From Dolomedes plantarius (Eukaryota; Arthropoda; Arachnida; Araneae; Dolomedidae): a stretch of DNA of 64,000 nucleotides. Location of the stretch: assembly GCA_907164885.2 (NCBI GenBank), contig OU015496.1, positions 186,275,781 through 186,339,780 on the forward strand. The letters run 5' to 3'. The notes beneath the pieces are model-generated. The model was not told where the DNA came from. It searched no databases and saw nothing but the letters and a program-made list of their open reading frames with translations. Below, one piece after another: positions 44,142 through 54,771 of the stretch; within the stretch, counting starts at the first letter, position 1, and each line of letters begins with the position of its first letter. The position numbers and the translations under genes are program-made.

Positions 44142-44910
44142 CAGTGGCGTAGCAAAGGGGGGGGGGGGGGCAAGGGGGTCTATCATGCCCCGGGCGCCAC
44201 TCGCAAAGGGGCGCCAATGTAAGATCCATATATTATATTACTATATGTTTTCGAGGTGGATGCCAATATAAGGTCTATATATTATATTACTATATGTTTT
44301 TCAGGGGAGGGCCCCAATATAAGGTCTATATATTTTATTACTATATGTTTTTCGGGGAGGGCGCCAATATAAGGTATATATATTATATTACTATATTATT
44401 TTGTGGGGGCGCCAATATAAGGTCTATATATTATATTACTATATGTTTTTAGGGGAGGGCACCAACATAAGGTCTATATATTATGTTACTATATGCTTTT
44501 CGGGGGGGGAGTGCCAATATAAGGTCTATATATTATGTTATTATATGTTTATCGGGGGCGCCAATATAGGGTCTATATATTATATTACTATATGTTTTTC
44601 GGGGAGGGCGCCAATATAAGGTATATATATTATATTACTATATTATTTTGTGGGGGCGCCAATATAAGGTCTATATATTATATTACTATATGTTTTTAGG
44701 GGAGGGCACCAACATAAGGTCTATATATTATGTTACTATATGCTTTTCGGGGGGGAGTGCCAATATAAGGTGCCAATATATTCTGTTATTATATGTTTAT
44801 CGGGGGCGCCAATATAGGGTCTATATATTATATTACTATATGTTTTTCAGGGGGGGGGGCGCCACAAAGGTATCGTGCCCCGGGCGACAGTTATGCTCGC
44901 TACGCCACTG
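44142..44910. mobile_element. hAT MITE (CAGTGGCGTAGC family) with internal satellite
   Basis: Begins CAGTGGCGTAGCAAAGG and ends GCTCGCTACGCCACTG. Perfect 8-bp duplication GCATTTTA at 44134-44141 and 44911-44918. Subterminal GCCCCGGGCGCC and GTGCCCCGGGCG match the 176-bp relative at 46335. The difference in size is due to a tandem array (44211-44865). The KVYILYYYM frames across it are translations of the repeat. Confidence 0.95.
44211..44865. repeat. About 13 units of ~49-50 bp, higher-order 247 bp
   Basis: The unit is GCGCCAATATAAGGTCTATA followed by TATTATATTACTATATG and TTTTTCGGGGRGG. Five-unit blocks starting near 44401 and 44648 are almost the same, so a 247-bp segment was itself duplicated. 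The array lies wholly inside the hAT MITE. Confidence 0.9.
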
Positions 44911-44975
44911 GCATTTTATGCCCCCCACCCCCACCCCCAACACTCACTTGAATCCTGTTCTATGATTTTTCAGAG

Positions 44976-45245
44976 GCGCCGAACGCGCGTCTGCCGAATG
45001 AAACCGAAACAGAAAACGGACTGGAAAACAACTTAAGCAGTCCGTCCACGTACGGTTCCATTACGCAGAGAGAAATGGAGAACTCGAAGAAAAATGAAAA
45101 CGCGAAAACGCTCAGGGTCACCGCAGATGCAGGTCGATGGCAGGTGCTTGTCGGATCCCCCTCCAATTTTTCGCCTCCGTCTTTGAATTCACTGTTTCTG
45201 AGTGCGGTGTTTTTATGCTCTGTGGCCGACACCGGCAGCCATTAG
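44976..45245 (+). CDS. Candidate 3'-terminal exon of an unknown host gene
   Basis: A pyrimidine-rich stretch ending TCTATGATTTTTCAG (to 44973) is followed by an open frame of 89 codons to a TAG at 45243-45245. The acceptor could be CAG at 44973, or the next AG at 44975 which makes the frame start in phase 0. The frame has no ATG near its start, as expected for a downstream exon. It reads hydrophilic and Asn/Glu/Ser-rich (NETETENGLENN, SITQREMENSKK) and ends in a hydrophobic stretch (SLNSLFLSAVFLCSV), which could be a membrane anchor or GPI signal. Composition is clearly richer in G+C than the flanks. I do not recognise the protein. A 90-codon minus-strand frame overlaps and looks less protein-like. 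No upstream exon was found. Confidence 0.35.
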   Translation, partial: APNARLPNETETENGLENNLSSPSTYGSITQREMENSKKNENAKTLRVTADAGRWQVLVGSPSNFSPPSLNSLFLSAVFLCSVADTGSH

Positions 45246-45496
45246 CAAGGGAAAGTAGTTTTTTCTTAGATTCTGTATCCGCCAAAAGAGATAGGAACTC
45301 TTAGAACTCTTTCAGGGGCGGCCTTCTTTAGAGAAAAGATAAATTAAACTTTTAAGAGAAAGAGTTTCCGGCTTATCATAATTTTAAAAAAGTATTATTT
45401 CTGACAGCAATTCATTAATTTTAAAAAAAAAATTTTAAGCAATTGCTGAAAGTCAAAATAATATCTAGCAATGATTGGCTTAACTCTGGTCATGTC

Positions 45497-46185
45497 CAGG
45501 GCCCGATTTAGAAAAATTCTTGACTATAGGCACAACTCGGGATGAGCCCCCCCCCCCCCCCCCCCCCAACACTGATGTGGGCGTAACATTTCCAAAATTG
45601 ACACACACAAAAAATAAAACCATGAATCATTGTTAAAGTACCATTTTACCAAGAATTGGCTATTTGAAGCACAGAAGCTTAGAACATTATCAAATAACAA
45701 AAAGCAATAAAATATATTGACTTCATCATTAAAACACCAATACAATGCAACCATAAAAACTTATTAATCCCTTATATGCACTATCACTGTAACATACATA
45801 TGATGAACTACACATATAACTATACATATGATGAACCCAGTGCTAGATTTCTAGAAATAGAGGTGCCGGAACGGTAACCTTCCGGGGTGTGTGTGTGTGG
45901 GGGGGGGGGGGGGGTATTCCAAATTATTGATAAAGAGAGGTACCTAAAGAAAGGTACCGGAACGCCGTTTCGGCGCGTTCCGCCTCAAATCTAGCCCTGG
46001 ATGAACCAATCAATCAAATTTGAAAGGATATTATAAAAAAAATTGCTATTAAAAAAGGTAGGAATAAAAAAATTTTTGAATTGGGAAATTTTCTTTTAAA
46101 TTAAAAATTTTTTTTGGGGGGAGGACCCAACATTCGGGGGCCCCTAGGCCCGGGCCTACTGGGCCTAATGGAAAATCAGGGCCTA
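45497..46185. mobile_element. hAT MITE (CAGGGCCCGATTTA family), copy 3
   Basis: Starts CAGGGCCCGATTTAG and ends AAAATCAGGGCCTA. Perfect 8-bp duplication GTCATGTC at 45489-45496 and 46186-46193. Colinear with 2551-3258 through TTGACTATAGGCACAACTCG, AAGAATTGGCTATTTGAAGC and AAATTTGAAAGGATAT. A C20 run near 45548 replaces a C6 run in copy 1. A smaller hAT element is nested at 45838-45999. Confidence 0.95.
45838..45999. mobile_element. 162-bp hAT MITE nested in copy 3
   Basis: Starts CAGTGCTAGATTTCTAG and ends CAAATCTAGCCCTG. Duplication GATGAACC at 45830-45837 and 46000-46007. Copy 1 of the host element reads the single GATGAACCAATCAATC at about 3073, an uninterrupted site. Inside, a GT/G run (45889-45914) and CGGAACGCCG/CGGCGCGTTCCG inverted motifs are seen. 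Confidence 0.95.
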
Positions 46186-46334
46186 GTCATGTCTCCTACC
46201 ATACTACCAGCAATTCTTAGGTGCCCATTGGGGGTAACATCCTTTGAATCAGTAAACCAGGTAGAATCCGTGAAGAATTAACATTTAAAAAGGGACAGGC
46301 ACCAAGCAAAAATTAACAGAAGTTAAAGTGTTCT

Positions 46335-46510
46335 CAGTGACGTAGCGAGCATAACTGGCGCCCGGGGCACGATACCTTTTTGGCGCCCCTTCCCCGAAAA
46401 ACATATGGTAATATTATATATAGAATTTGTGAAAAGGACTATTTGGCGCCCCTCTGAGAGTGGCGCCCGGGGCATGATAGACCCCCTTGACCCACTTCGC
46501 TACGCCACTG
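46335..46510. mobile_element. 176-bp hAT MITE (CAGTGGCGTAGC family)
   Basis: Starts CAGTGACGTAGCGAGC and ends CTTCGCTACGCCACTG. Perfect duplication AGTGTTCT at 46327-46334 and 46511-46518. The interior has TGGCGCCCGGGGCA twice, inverted relative to the 44142 copy, and no tandem array. Confidence 0.95.
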
Positions 46511-46550
46511 AGTGTTCTCGTTTTTTTCAGTCCGAGAGTTTCTATTCTTA

Positions 46551-46727
46551 GAGCCTGTTCACATAGGAGTCCGTTACGGAGCGTTAAAGTATTGAAATAT
46601 ATTTAACCAATGACAAACCTCCAAACGATTAGCGATGAAATTTTTAACGCCTATGATTGGTTTATTTTCGTCTGAACGTCATTCTTTCCCTTAACGCTAC
46701 GCAACGGACTCCTATGTGAACAGGCCC
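46551..46727. mobile_element. 177-bp MITE with GRGCCTGTTCACATAGGAG ends
   Basis: Long inverted ends of about 35 bp: GAGCCTGTTCACATAGGAGT and, inverted, GGGCCTGTTCACATAGGAGT, both continuing CCGTT. Flanking triplets are TTA and GTA, an imperfect 3-bp duplication; PIF/Harbinger is a guess from the end style. Confidence 0.75.
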
Positions 46728-47581
46728 GTACTCTTCACCGGCGAGTACCTTAAATCTTCAAGTGCTGTGAGCTTAGAAAAATAGGTTCAGCTGTGACAGG
46801 TAATTCGCGGGGACTGCTCATTCGCAAATATATTCCAAAATTAATGTAAAACGTATTGTAGTTAGACGTACAGTTGAAATTAAAAATACTTTAATAAGCT
46901 TTAGCAGACTAATTCCAGCTCTAAACTCTAATTTACTTTCATAAAATTTATATACGATGTATTCTCAAATTATCCAATAAATTTCCCCTCAACTTGCCGC
47001 TTGTTATATTATTCTGTTTTCGATTCTCGCTCCCCTTCTACCTTTTAATATTCGTACCCGAGAATCCAGTTGTTACTTTTTCTCCCCCCATTCCATAACC
47101 CTTCCTAAACAAATTGGTGGAATATTACGCCTGAAACGTGCTACTCAGCGTGCGTGCGTGACTACGTACAACGGATGGTTAGCGAAGGGGAGCGAGAGAA
47201 ACAACCCGAAAAGTACCGGTACAACCCTCCGAACGATTTTTTATCCTTCACTCTTTATTTATTTTTTACATTTTTTATTTACTTTTCGGTTTCCCTCTAA
47301 TAGCGGACTGCAAGCTATTTACTGAACCGGAAAAAAAATTAAAAACATTTTTAGGCCTGCTATCAGGAGGCTCAAAAGAACCTTTATACCAGTGTGGGGT
47401 GCTTGTTAATCTTTTAGTACTTTTATAGCTTTTCGATCGAGGAGAAAGTTTAATGTTTTCTCTGAAGTTTTCATTCCAGTTTATCTGCACCATGGTATCT
47501 TTGAAAATGCCAGCAGAACATCCAAGATATCGTCTACTGTCTTCCCATTTCAGATAATAAGTTCGTTTTCATGAAATACTA
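46728..47581. other. Intergenic, nothing recognised
   Basis: Moderately AT-rich. The 72-codon minus frame at 47275-47493 is basic and unrecognised. Confidence 0.4.
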
Positions 47582-47706
47582 CTAGTTGAATACCCGTGTT
47601 TCGCTACGGAGTATATTCAAATTAAATACAAGGGTAAATGTATGCAATTAATGCCCAAAAGAAACTATTTATAATAAATACAACGGTCAATGTGTGCAAT
47701 TAATGC

Positions 47707-47752
<46 letters not shown>

Positions 47753-48770
47753 AAAATATCGTAACGGATATTTTTATAGACAAAATAATGTAGAAGAAGA
47801 TATTCAAATTAAATGCAACGGTAAATGTATGCAATTAATGCCCAAAAGAAACTATTTATAATAAATACAACGATCAATGTATGCAATTAATGCCAAAAAA
47901 ATATATATATATTTATAAAAAAATCGTAACGGATATTTTTATAGAAAAAATAATGTAGAAGAAACTATTTATAATAAATACAACGATCAATGTATGCAAT
48001 TAATGCCAAAAAAATATATATATATTTATAAAAAAATCGTAACGGATATTTTTATAGAAAAAATAATGTAGAAGAAACTATTTATAATAAATACAACGAT
48101 CAATGTATGCAATTAATGCCAAAAAAATATATATATATTTATAAAAAAATCGTAACGGATATTTTTATAGAAAAAATAATGTAGAAGAAAATATTCAAAT
48201 TAAATGCAACGGTCAATGTATGCAATTAATTTGTATGTTTAATATCCATAAAACATACTATTTTGAATTAAATTCTTAAAATACTTCCACCTCAATTAGT
48301 CTAGTGGTTAAATTTTATCTTTTACCGTATTTTAATAATATTTTTTGTCAATTTATTTCTTTGCTATGCACGTGATTCAAAATTAATTTAAGGCATCGCA
48401 AAAAGAAAAGAAACCACGTGATCAGCATTTAATAAATTAAATTCTAAAAATTAATCTTTAAAAAGTCACCAAAAATCAGAACAAAAAAGATTTCATTTTA
48501 AAGGATTTTTTTATGATCTTTCCCGTGGTATAAATTTTATAACACTCAAATTATTATTTTAAATGCAAACTTTAAAGAATGTTACAAAAGCAGCTTAAAA
48601 ATTTAATTTAAAAAAATCTAAGAATTTTTCAAAAAGCTTTCTTAGTGCACCCCTACACTATAAGAAGAATCGCCATGCAAAATTTCAGCCCTTTGGGTCC
48701 AGCGGTTTGGTCTGTGCGTTACTGTCAGTCAGTCAGTCAGTCAGTTACGGAACTGTTTTATATATATAGA
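47582..48770 (-). mobile_element. Non-autonomous Helitron, family 2, with tandem repeats
   Basis: On the minus strand it starts TCTATATATATAAAACAGTT after A at 48771 and ends TTCAACTAG before T. It shares the CCGTAGCGAAACACGGG pre-terminal region and ACAGACCAAACCGCTGGACC block with 14126-14818. It is longer (1189 bp) because of a 113-bp tandem array and a TA microsatellite at 47708-47747. No Rep/helicase is encoded. Confidence 0.9.
47848..48186 (-). repeat. Three near-identical 113-bp units inside the Helitron
   Basis: GAAACTATTTATAATAAATA anchors lie at 47848, 47961 and 48074, exactly 113 bp apart. A more diverged unit precedes at 47661. Units include CAATGTATGCAATTAATGCC and AAAAAATCGTAACGGATATT. 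Confidence 0.95.
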
Positions 48771-48868
48771 TTAATGCTAAAATATTCGTTTCTCGTTTAG
48801 CGTTAATAGATCTGACTCCCGCGATTGGCATGGATACTAGTAGTCGTTCCAGTTTGATTCCAAACTGA

Positions 48869-49160
48869 AAGGGTCCGAGGTAGACTTGTGGTAGTGCGTA
48901 GGTTATCGTATTGGGGGGTGCTCGGTTCGAATCCCGACGAACGCCATTAAATACCTCTGAGTCTAGCCGAGTATGTGCCTAGACACGGAGGTATCGAAAT
49001 CGATCCAGATCTGTCAATAAATCAAAGTATCCAGTCTAGAAATCTGTAGACCGGAAAGTTCTTCTGTGAGGTCAGAGAGGGTGGGAGAAGTTACGATCCC
49101 CCAGATGTCATCCTGGGGGTAGCTCTGTCAAAGTTGAGGCGGTACCAGGGGTTGGAGTTG
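48869..49160 (+). mobile_element. SINE-like repeat (family S2)
   Basis: GGTAGACTTGTGGTAGTGCG followed by a perfect B box CGGTTCGAATCCCGACG marks a tRNA-like head. The body has CCTCTGAGTCTAGCCGAG, TAGACACGGAGGTATCG and CTGTAGACCGGAAAGTTC. The edges are approximate and no duplication was seen. Confidence 0.6.
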
Positions 49161-49172
49161 GTTAATCTATAC

Positions 49173-50146
49173 CAGAGATGGCGAACCTTTTTCTAATGCG
49201 TGTCAAAAAATGTCTTGAAACCGTAGAAATTAACACCGCGTATCACTTAAAATTATTTTTTTCAGCCTTTGGAAGATCTTTGGATAATCAAAAAAATTAT
49301 TCGATAGATTTTTAAAACAAAAGCAAATTTAACTTTTTATTGCGGTTTCTTTAAAACTCAATATCAGGAAGAAATCAATGTTCAATATCAGGAAGAAAAT
49401 AAGTACAGAATTATCCAATTTAATGTGACACTTGTTGTCTTTCGGACGATAATTTATTTATACGTGGTTCCATATTTGTAACTTTAATCGTAAGCACGCA
49501 ACGAACAAGTCGATGCCGAGGCGATTTCTATTCTTACTTCTCATAAAATTCATTGTCGAAAACAACTGTTCGCAAACGTAGGTTGATCCGAACATAGTCA
49601 AAGGAGCTCTTGCTAAGTTTTTCATCGACATTAGCGAATTGGGCAACGAGTTCCATTCTATTAAAATAATATTTTCAGTGTTTGTTGTTTAAATATATTC
49701 ATCACAATTTTCCAGATCTTGTAATTTTTTTCCCCTAAGTTTACGTTTAGTTCTGCAAATTTATTCGTCCATACAACACTGTTTTGAAATTCAACCATTT
49801 CCGTTTCTAACTTATCAATTTGAAGCCAATCGAAAGAGGATAATTTAAGATCCTCAAATTTAAGTTTGTGTTCACGAAATTGGGAGAATCTGTCGTGAAA
49901 TATTTCTTTTGCATTCGCTAATACTGAAAAATAGTGTTTTAAGACATCTGTTTGGCAAAAAGAGGAAAAAATAAATTTCTAAAAATTATTTCTAGTATAA
50001 ATTAAATTATAGATCTCTCAGTCTGACGAATGAAAATCAAAATTTGAAAAATTAAATTGATGTTAAAACATGATCGTCTCGCGTGTCGTCTAAAACTGCT
50101 TCGCGTGTCAGTACGTGACCCGCGGGTCACAGGTTCACCATCCCTG
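49173..50146 (-). mobile_element. hAT transposon with decayed transposase end
   Basis: Ends CAGAGATGGCGAACCT and, inverted, CAGGGATGGTGAACCT. Flanks ATCTATAC (49165-49172) and AACTATAC (50147-50154) agree at 7 of 8 positions. It holds the C-terminal part of a transposase (entry 49458), so it is an internally deleted autonomous element, not a plain MITE. Confidence 0.9.
49458..49950 (-). pseudogene. hAT transposase C-terminal part (hATC domain)
   Basis: The last 62 codons (49458-49646) include FGSTYVCEQLFSTMNFMRSK and LGIDLFVACLRLKL, the dimerisation region at the end of hAT transposases. It resembles those related to ZBED/GTF2IRD2-type domesticated genes. Upstream on the minus strand another frame reads DLKLSSFDWLQIDKLETEM and VWTNKFAELNVNL, which also fits the family. 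It is separated from the tail by stop codons. The DDE catalytic region and N-terminal zinc finger are missing. Not functional. Confidence 0.8.
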
Positions 50147-50154
50147 AACTATAC

Positions 50155-50295
50155 GGTGCCGCCATTGAAATCAACCAACGATTCTTGCGGTTAATCCTGG
50201 ATAACTTCATTGGCGAGTGCCCCGCATTCGGCAAACAACAGCTCTAAACTGTAGGTCTCAGATTAGTTCCCGAGCATCCGAAGATGACAGTAACA
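50155..50295 (+). repeat. SINE body fragment (family S1-like)
   Basis: AACAGCTCTAAACTGTAGGTCTCAG resembles TAAGCTGTAGGTCCTGGTC at 22849 and continues to GATGACAGTAACACTCTA, like the GACCGTAGCACTCCC tail. It is cut by the hAT element starting at 50304. Confidence 0.5.
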
Positions 50296-50303
50296 CTCTA
50301 GAC

Positions 50304-51182
50304 CAGGCTTGCATAACTCGAAATGTGATGAGGACCATATTACTTAAGGCTGCTATGTACTAAGAAAAAAAATCGTATTTCCCTTTTCCTCTTCTTGCAG
50401 ACGCTTGAGGTGGGAGGAGTCCAGTTGACAGTTCGAGAATTCCACCCCCCCTTAGGATTGACATTTTAAGGGATTGTAATGGCTCTCTCTCTATAGGGGG
50501 GTTGAGCGCTGCCCCCAAATTTTTCATTTAAAATATATATTTTTGTCAACTATTTACAGGTACATAAATGCCGATAATCAAATAAAATTGGTATTGTCAG
50601 ATAGCCTGAACTTTTCTGCAAAGCGCTACAGGATTCATTTTATAAATTTCGTCCACCGAAGGAATTTATGAGCGTTTAAAACACACTATACCAGAATTTT
50701 CCCCGAATTATTTAAATTTTAAAATATTAATTGCATTAAAAAAAAACGAAAAAATGTACACAAATGTAAAATTTCTTTCTCTATGACGGAGTACAATTTC
50801 TTTTTTTTTAAATCTTTCAATCCAAGTCGGAAATCCGTGGACAAATTTTCTCCATAGGTTAACATTGAGGTGAGCGAATCCAATGGGGGTAGTACATAGC
50901 AGCCTTAATAGAATGCTGCCGCGGGCCCAAGAAAATGGGATAGATTGAAAAGCGAAAAATATTTTATCGGTTAAAAAATAAAATAATGATTATTTTAAAA
51001 ATTAAATTAATAATAATATTTATTGCTTATGTATTCCTTTTGTAATACTATAAATCTAAAAAAAAAAGTTCCACATTTTATACATTTATATTATACGTCT
51101 TCACAAAAGGATTCGCCGACCACAAAGTGAGTGCTGGGGGCACCGCATGTGGCCCGCGGACCGTATGTTGTGTAGTACGCTG
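50304..51182. mobile_element. hAT element carrying a TTAA-type MITE
   Basis: Ends CAGGCTTGCATAACTCG and, inverted, CAGCGTACTACACAACATAC, weakly alike beyond CAG. Flanks CTCTAGAC (50296-50303) and CTCTACAC (51183-51190) agree at 7 of 8. Subterminal GTGGCCCGCGGACCG is typical of hAT ends seen elsewhere. No transposase is present. The nested MITE occupies 50348-50904. Confidence 0.75.
50348..50904. mobile_element. TTAA-flanked MITE, copy 2
   Basis: Starts GGCTGCTATGTACTA and ends TAGTACATAGCAGCC, with TTAA on both sides (50344-50347, 50905-50908). Colinear with 22593-23179 (TATTTACAGSTACATAAATR, TTTCGTCCACC, CACTATACCAGA), without the SINE. piggyBac- or Kolobok-type by target site. Confidence 0.85.
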
Positions 51183-51278
51183 CTCTACACTAACCATCTA
51201 ACCCACCTTGCTGATAGGGTATCCAAATTATTAATGTCTATAAGACTTGTTAATTAAAACTTTTTTAATAATTATCTG

Positions 51279-51847
51279 TGTTAACCTTTATAGTACAGAT
51301 CCGACAAATCATTATCTTGTAGAAGTAATCATAACTGTAGCTTCAACTCTTATTTACATCTGGTTTATTGACACATTAAAATCTTGGTTAAATAAATCAT
51401 TTACAAAGGTTCGTTCCTACGAACGTTAATACACTCATGAGAGCAGGGCTCATTATTCAGAGTCCAAACGAGATCCCCGTCTCTCCGTACGCGTGTCGAC
51501 CCTTCAACAGTCCAAGTCTATTCTCCCCCTCCATTCACAACAACGTCTTTATTTATGCATTCTTCTCAGCGCTTTTCGAACCATCTCGTATACCCGACCT
51601 TTTTCGGTTCCACCCTCTGCAGACCACCTATGATGAATTTCTTTCCTGCCGACTTTTCCAAGGGAAAAGCGCGCCGCTAATGGGTTTCACAAATCATTCT
51701 AAATTATTCGCGTACTTTTACCTATTGTCGCGCCTCTCCAAAGGTGTATATCGTTCGACACCTGTTTGTGTTTCTTTTGGGCTCATTGAAGACGCTATTA
51801 CTCACGTTCATCAATTCCACTTAAGAATGGGAGACGAGAGTCTGACA
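51279..51847 (+). repeat. Solo LTR, family L1
   Basis: Runs from TGTTAACCTTTATAGT to GAGAGTCTGACA, with ATCTG at 51274-51278 and 51848-51852, a perfect 5-bp duplication. Colinear with the inverted copy at 43050-43605, but visibly diverged, so the family is older than the two intact elements. The 138-codon frame at 51437-51853 extends past the LTR edge; its last part resembles the other copy only because the DNA does. Confidence 0.9.
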
Positions 51848-51852
51848 ATCTG

Positions 51853-53983
51853 ATCAATAAAAAAAATCATATCTTCAATCTGGTTTACTTCAAATCGTTT
51901 ACAATCACAAAACATCCAAATTATGAAGAAATAGTGAATGGAACTGATGCGAAAAATAACCACCAATGCACAGAAAAGTCGAACGACAAATACACATTTT
52001 CCAACTTTTTGGGAGTATCATGTATTACCATAAACAGAGAATATTACCATAAATAGTCTTTTTCTTAGACAGAAAAAAAAACCCAAAAACTTTTCCTGAA
52101 ATAATCACAGGGCCAAACATCCATTCATTAATACACAAGCTAGACATCTGAACTGACTGAAAAACCGATAGAAGCCAAAAATGGTAGTTGTTTGCCAATA
52201 GTGTCTAACCATTCAGCTCGATCTGGAATGAGTGAGCTAAAAACGGGAATATTCAAAATTGTAGAACGTGCACAAGGACGAATTCGAAATAATATTCATT
52301 AAAATCTCGAACCTGTTACACTCAAAATGTGAATATTTTATCGCCTCGAAAAAATTTCTTACAGTTTCTCTGATGTTCTGTTTCGAATAGAATAAGTATT
52401 CGGTCAAAATTACCGATAGACAACGAGTAGAGCTTGGAAAAAAAAAGTGAGTCAACGTGTGGTACGACTTTTTTCCCCTAAAAGTTATATTTTATTTTAC
52501 CTGTTAGCTAAACTGTATGAGAAAACCTTGAAAAAAAAATCATCCGATAAGCAACCAGTTTTTATTGCAGTACTAGATGTCTTATAACAGGTCTTTAAAA
52601 AATTAAGAACACATCGCCAGTTCCCAAATTAAACTGTACACTCTATAACAAATAGTTTAGGAATCGGAATTTCAAAAAAAATCAAATTATTCCTCAAAAT
52701 AAATCATAAAATGAGTCTCTTATCAGTGGAGATGCAACCATAGTTAAAACAATTGCAGTCGATTGCAAAATAAGTAAACCTGATTTCGAGGCAAAAGTGA
52801 ACCATTAAAACATAAGAAAAATATATTTTAAATACTGTTTTTGGATTAGCGTACAATGAAGTAGTAATTTTTTGCGTGTGTGTGAGCCATTTTTAAAATC
52901 AAAAATATTCCAGTTGTATTCATTTTATAGTTCGTTTCGTTAATTAAAAGCAAAAAAAGTTTTAGGTATTTATGAGCTTAAGCTTCGAGGTCAAAAGAAG
53001 TTTAATCTTAAAGTCATTTTATCGATTTCTGGCTGTTTTACCTTATAAAATATTTGATTACATCTGTGCAAGCCTTTTCTTATTCGAATGCTGAGCTTTT
53101 TTATAGAAGCCTAAACTTTGCAGCTTCCACGTGTTAAAAATCTTTCGTATAGTGTTCACGTGATCATATTGCAGATGTTAAATGTCCTTAAATAAACGCA
53201 AGAACACTGTTATCAGATTTTTAGAACGTCATATTAAGCCATCATTTTATCATTTCAAATATCGTAATAGTTGCTAAATAACAGGGCTGGCCAAGGTAAA
53301 CAGTGTTACGAGCCATTTGGGAATGTCTACTCAGCCCAAAATAGAAAAAAGGTTTCATTAGATATGAAAGAAATTTTAAACGATGTGTTTCCTACTGTTT
53401 AATTAAATGTATCATTCTCCATTTGGTAAAATAATTAAATATTTCTTAATCCTCAAATAATTTTAACCTTTGATAATTATTTTTCGTTTAATTGTTTTGA
53501 TAAACTATTTAAATCTGGCATATTCTGGGTAGTTGCAGATCATAGCAGTTCAGTTAAATTTTGATTACTGCTAGTGGAAAAGCGCGAAATAAGAAAACTC
53601 AAAAAGAAAATTTTAGAGAGCAATGTATGTCATTCTTGTATTAAATATTTTAAAGATTTATCATTGAATCATTAACAACAAAAATTTCAAAATAGTCGTA
53701 TGCAAAGAGCGAAATTTTCGTCTGTTCCCTGTATAAGAACATGTCTAAAATGTGCAGTATTTATTAAAGTTCACTCCTAACACGCACACAACAATTATTC
53801 AAAAGCGAATAGTTTTCTAAAAGTTGTGTTTCTACTCAAAACACATTAATCAGCTTAATTTTACATTTTACTTTTTCGGTTTCCTTTTTTTCGCCAAAAG
53901 AAAAAGAAAAAAAAAACAGACCGAAGGCCTAGCAGAACACATCTGCCGGCCACTAACAGGTTCTTGATATCATCTCAGGAATA
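51853..53983. other. Intergenic, nothing recognised
   Basis: About 2.1 kb of AT-rich sequence without repeats shared with other parts of the window. The 72-codon frame at 52237-52455 is unrecognised. Confidence 0.4.
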
Positions 53984-54570
53984 GCCCAGTCAAAATAGGT
54001 TTTATGGCTAAAAAAAATATGAAAGTTTTGAAAATTGGTGGAGATGTTTGTTTAAGCATGCTAATGAACATACTAAAAGTCCCCACCGATCAGACTTGAG
54101 CTTTCGCCGCCATCTTGGAAAATGTGTACACTTTTTTGGTTTTTTGGAAATAACTTTAAAAATATTGATTTTATAAAAAACAATTAAATACAAAAATTAA
54201 AGAGCATTAAATGATGAACAAAAATAATTCATAACATTTTTTTATATGTCTAACAGGAACAAACATAATTGACTTTGAAAAGAGCGCACTATCACACCTG
54301 GGACGCGCAAGCGCGGTTCGCCATCGCGGTGGGGGGAAATACCCGCGCATGTGCATACCATAATTAGCCAAATTAGTTTTACACTAAATGGGAAGGTTTG
54401 TTGTATTTTTTCAAATAACTAGGGAAATATTAACTTTACGTAAAAAAAGTTTATTTCAAAAGTTAAAAAACATTAAATTATGTACAAAAACGATTTTATA
54501 CATTTTTGTCGTAAACCTAACAGGAACGAAGATATTGACTATAAAATGCGCGTTGATAATGGAGGTAGCT
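53984..54570 (+). repeat. Left terminal inverted repeat
   Basis: 587 bp, inverse of 57555-58150. It includes GACTTGAGCTTTCGCCGCCA, GAAAAGAGCGCACTATCACA and CCTAACAGGAACGAAGATAT. Confidence 0.9.
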
Positions 54571-54771
54571 TTAAAGCCTCGTTGCAGGCGCTCTTTTTCG
54601 AATATCTAACCTGTCCCACATTTCGGCATTCTTTAAACACAAGAAAATAGACTTTAATGTTTTTGGCCATGTAGATAATTAATCATTATTAATTTTATAC
54701 ATGAATGTAGTAAACTTGGGGGTATTCACTATCAGATTTCCATTGCGAATAATTGTTCAAGCTTACCTACT

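Noticed and set aside
44401..44965. Tyr/Ile-rich frames of 72 and 105 codons
   Set aside because: They are translations of the 49-50-bp tandem units inside a hAT MITE.
43050..51847. The inverted LTR pair as ends of one giant transposon
   Set aside because: Each copy has its own perfect 5-bp target duplication on both sides, so they are two independent insertions.
51437..51853. 138-codon plus frame with an end resembling the frame at 43014-43262
   Set aside because: Both lie in solo LTRs of one family and run over the LTR edge; the protein similarity is a by-product of DNA similarity.
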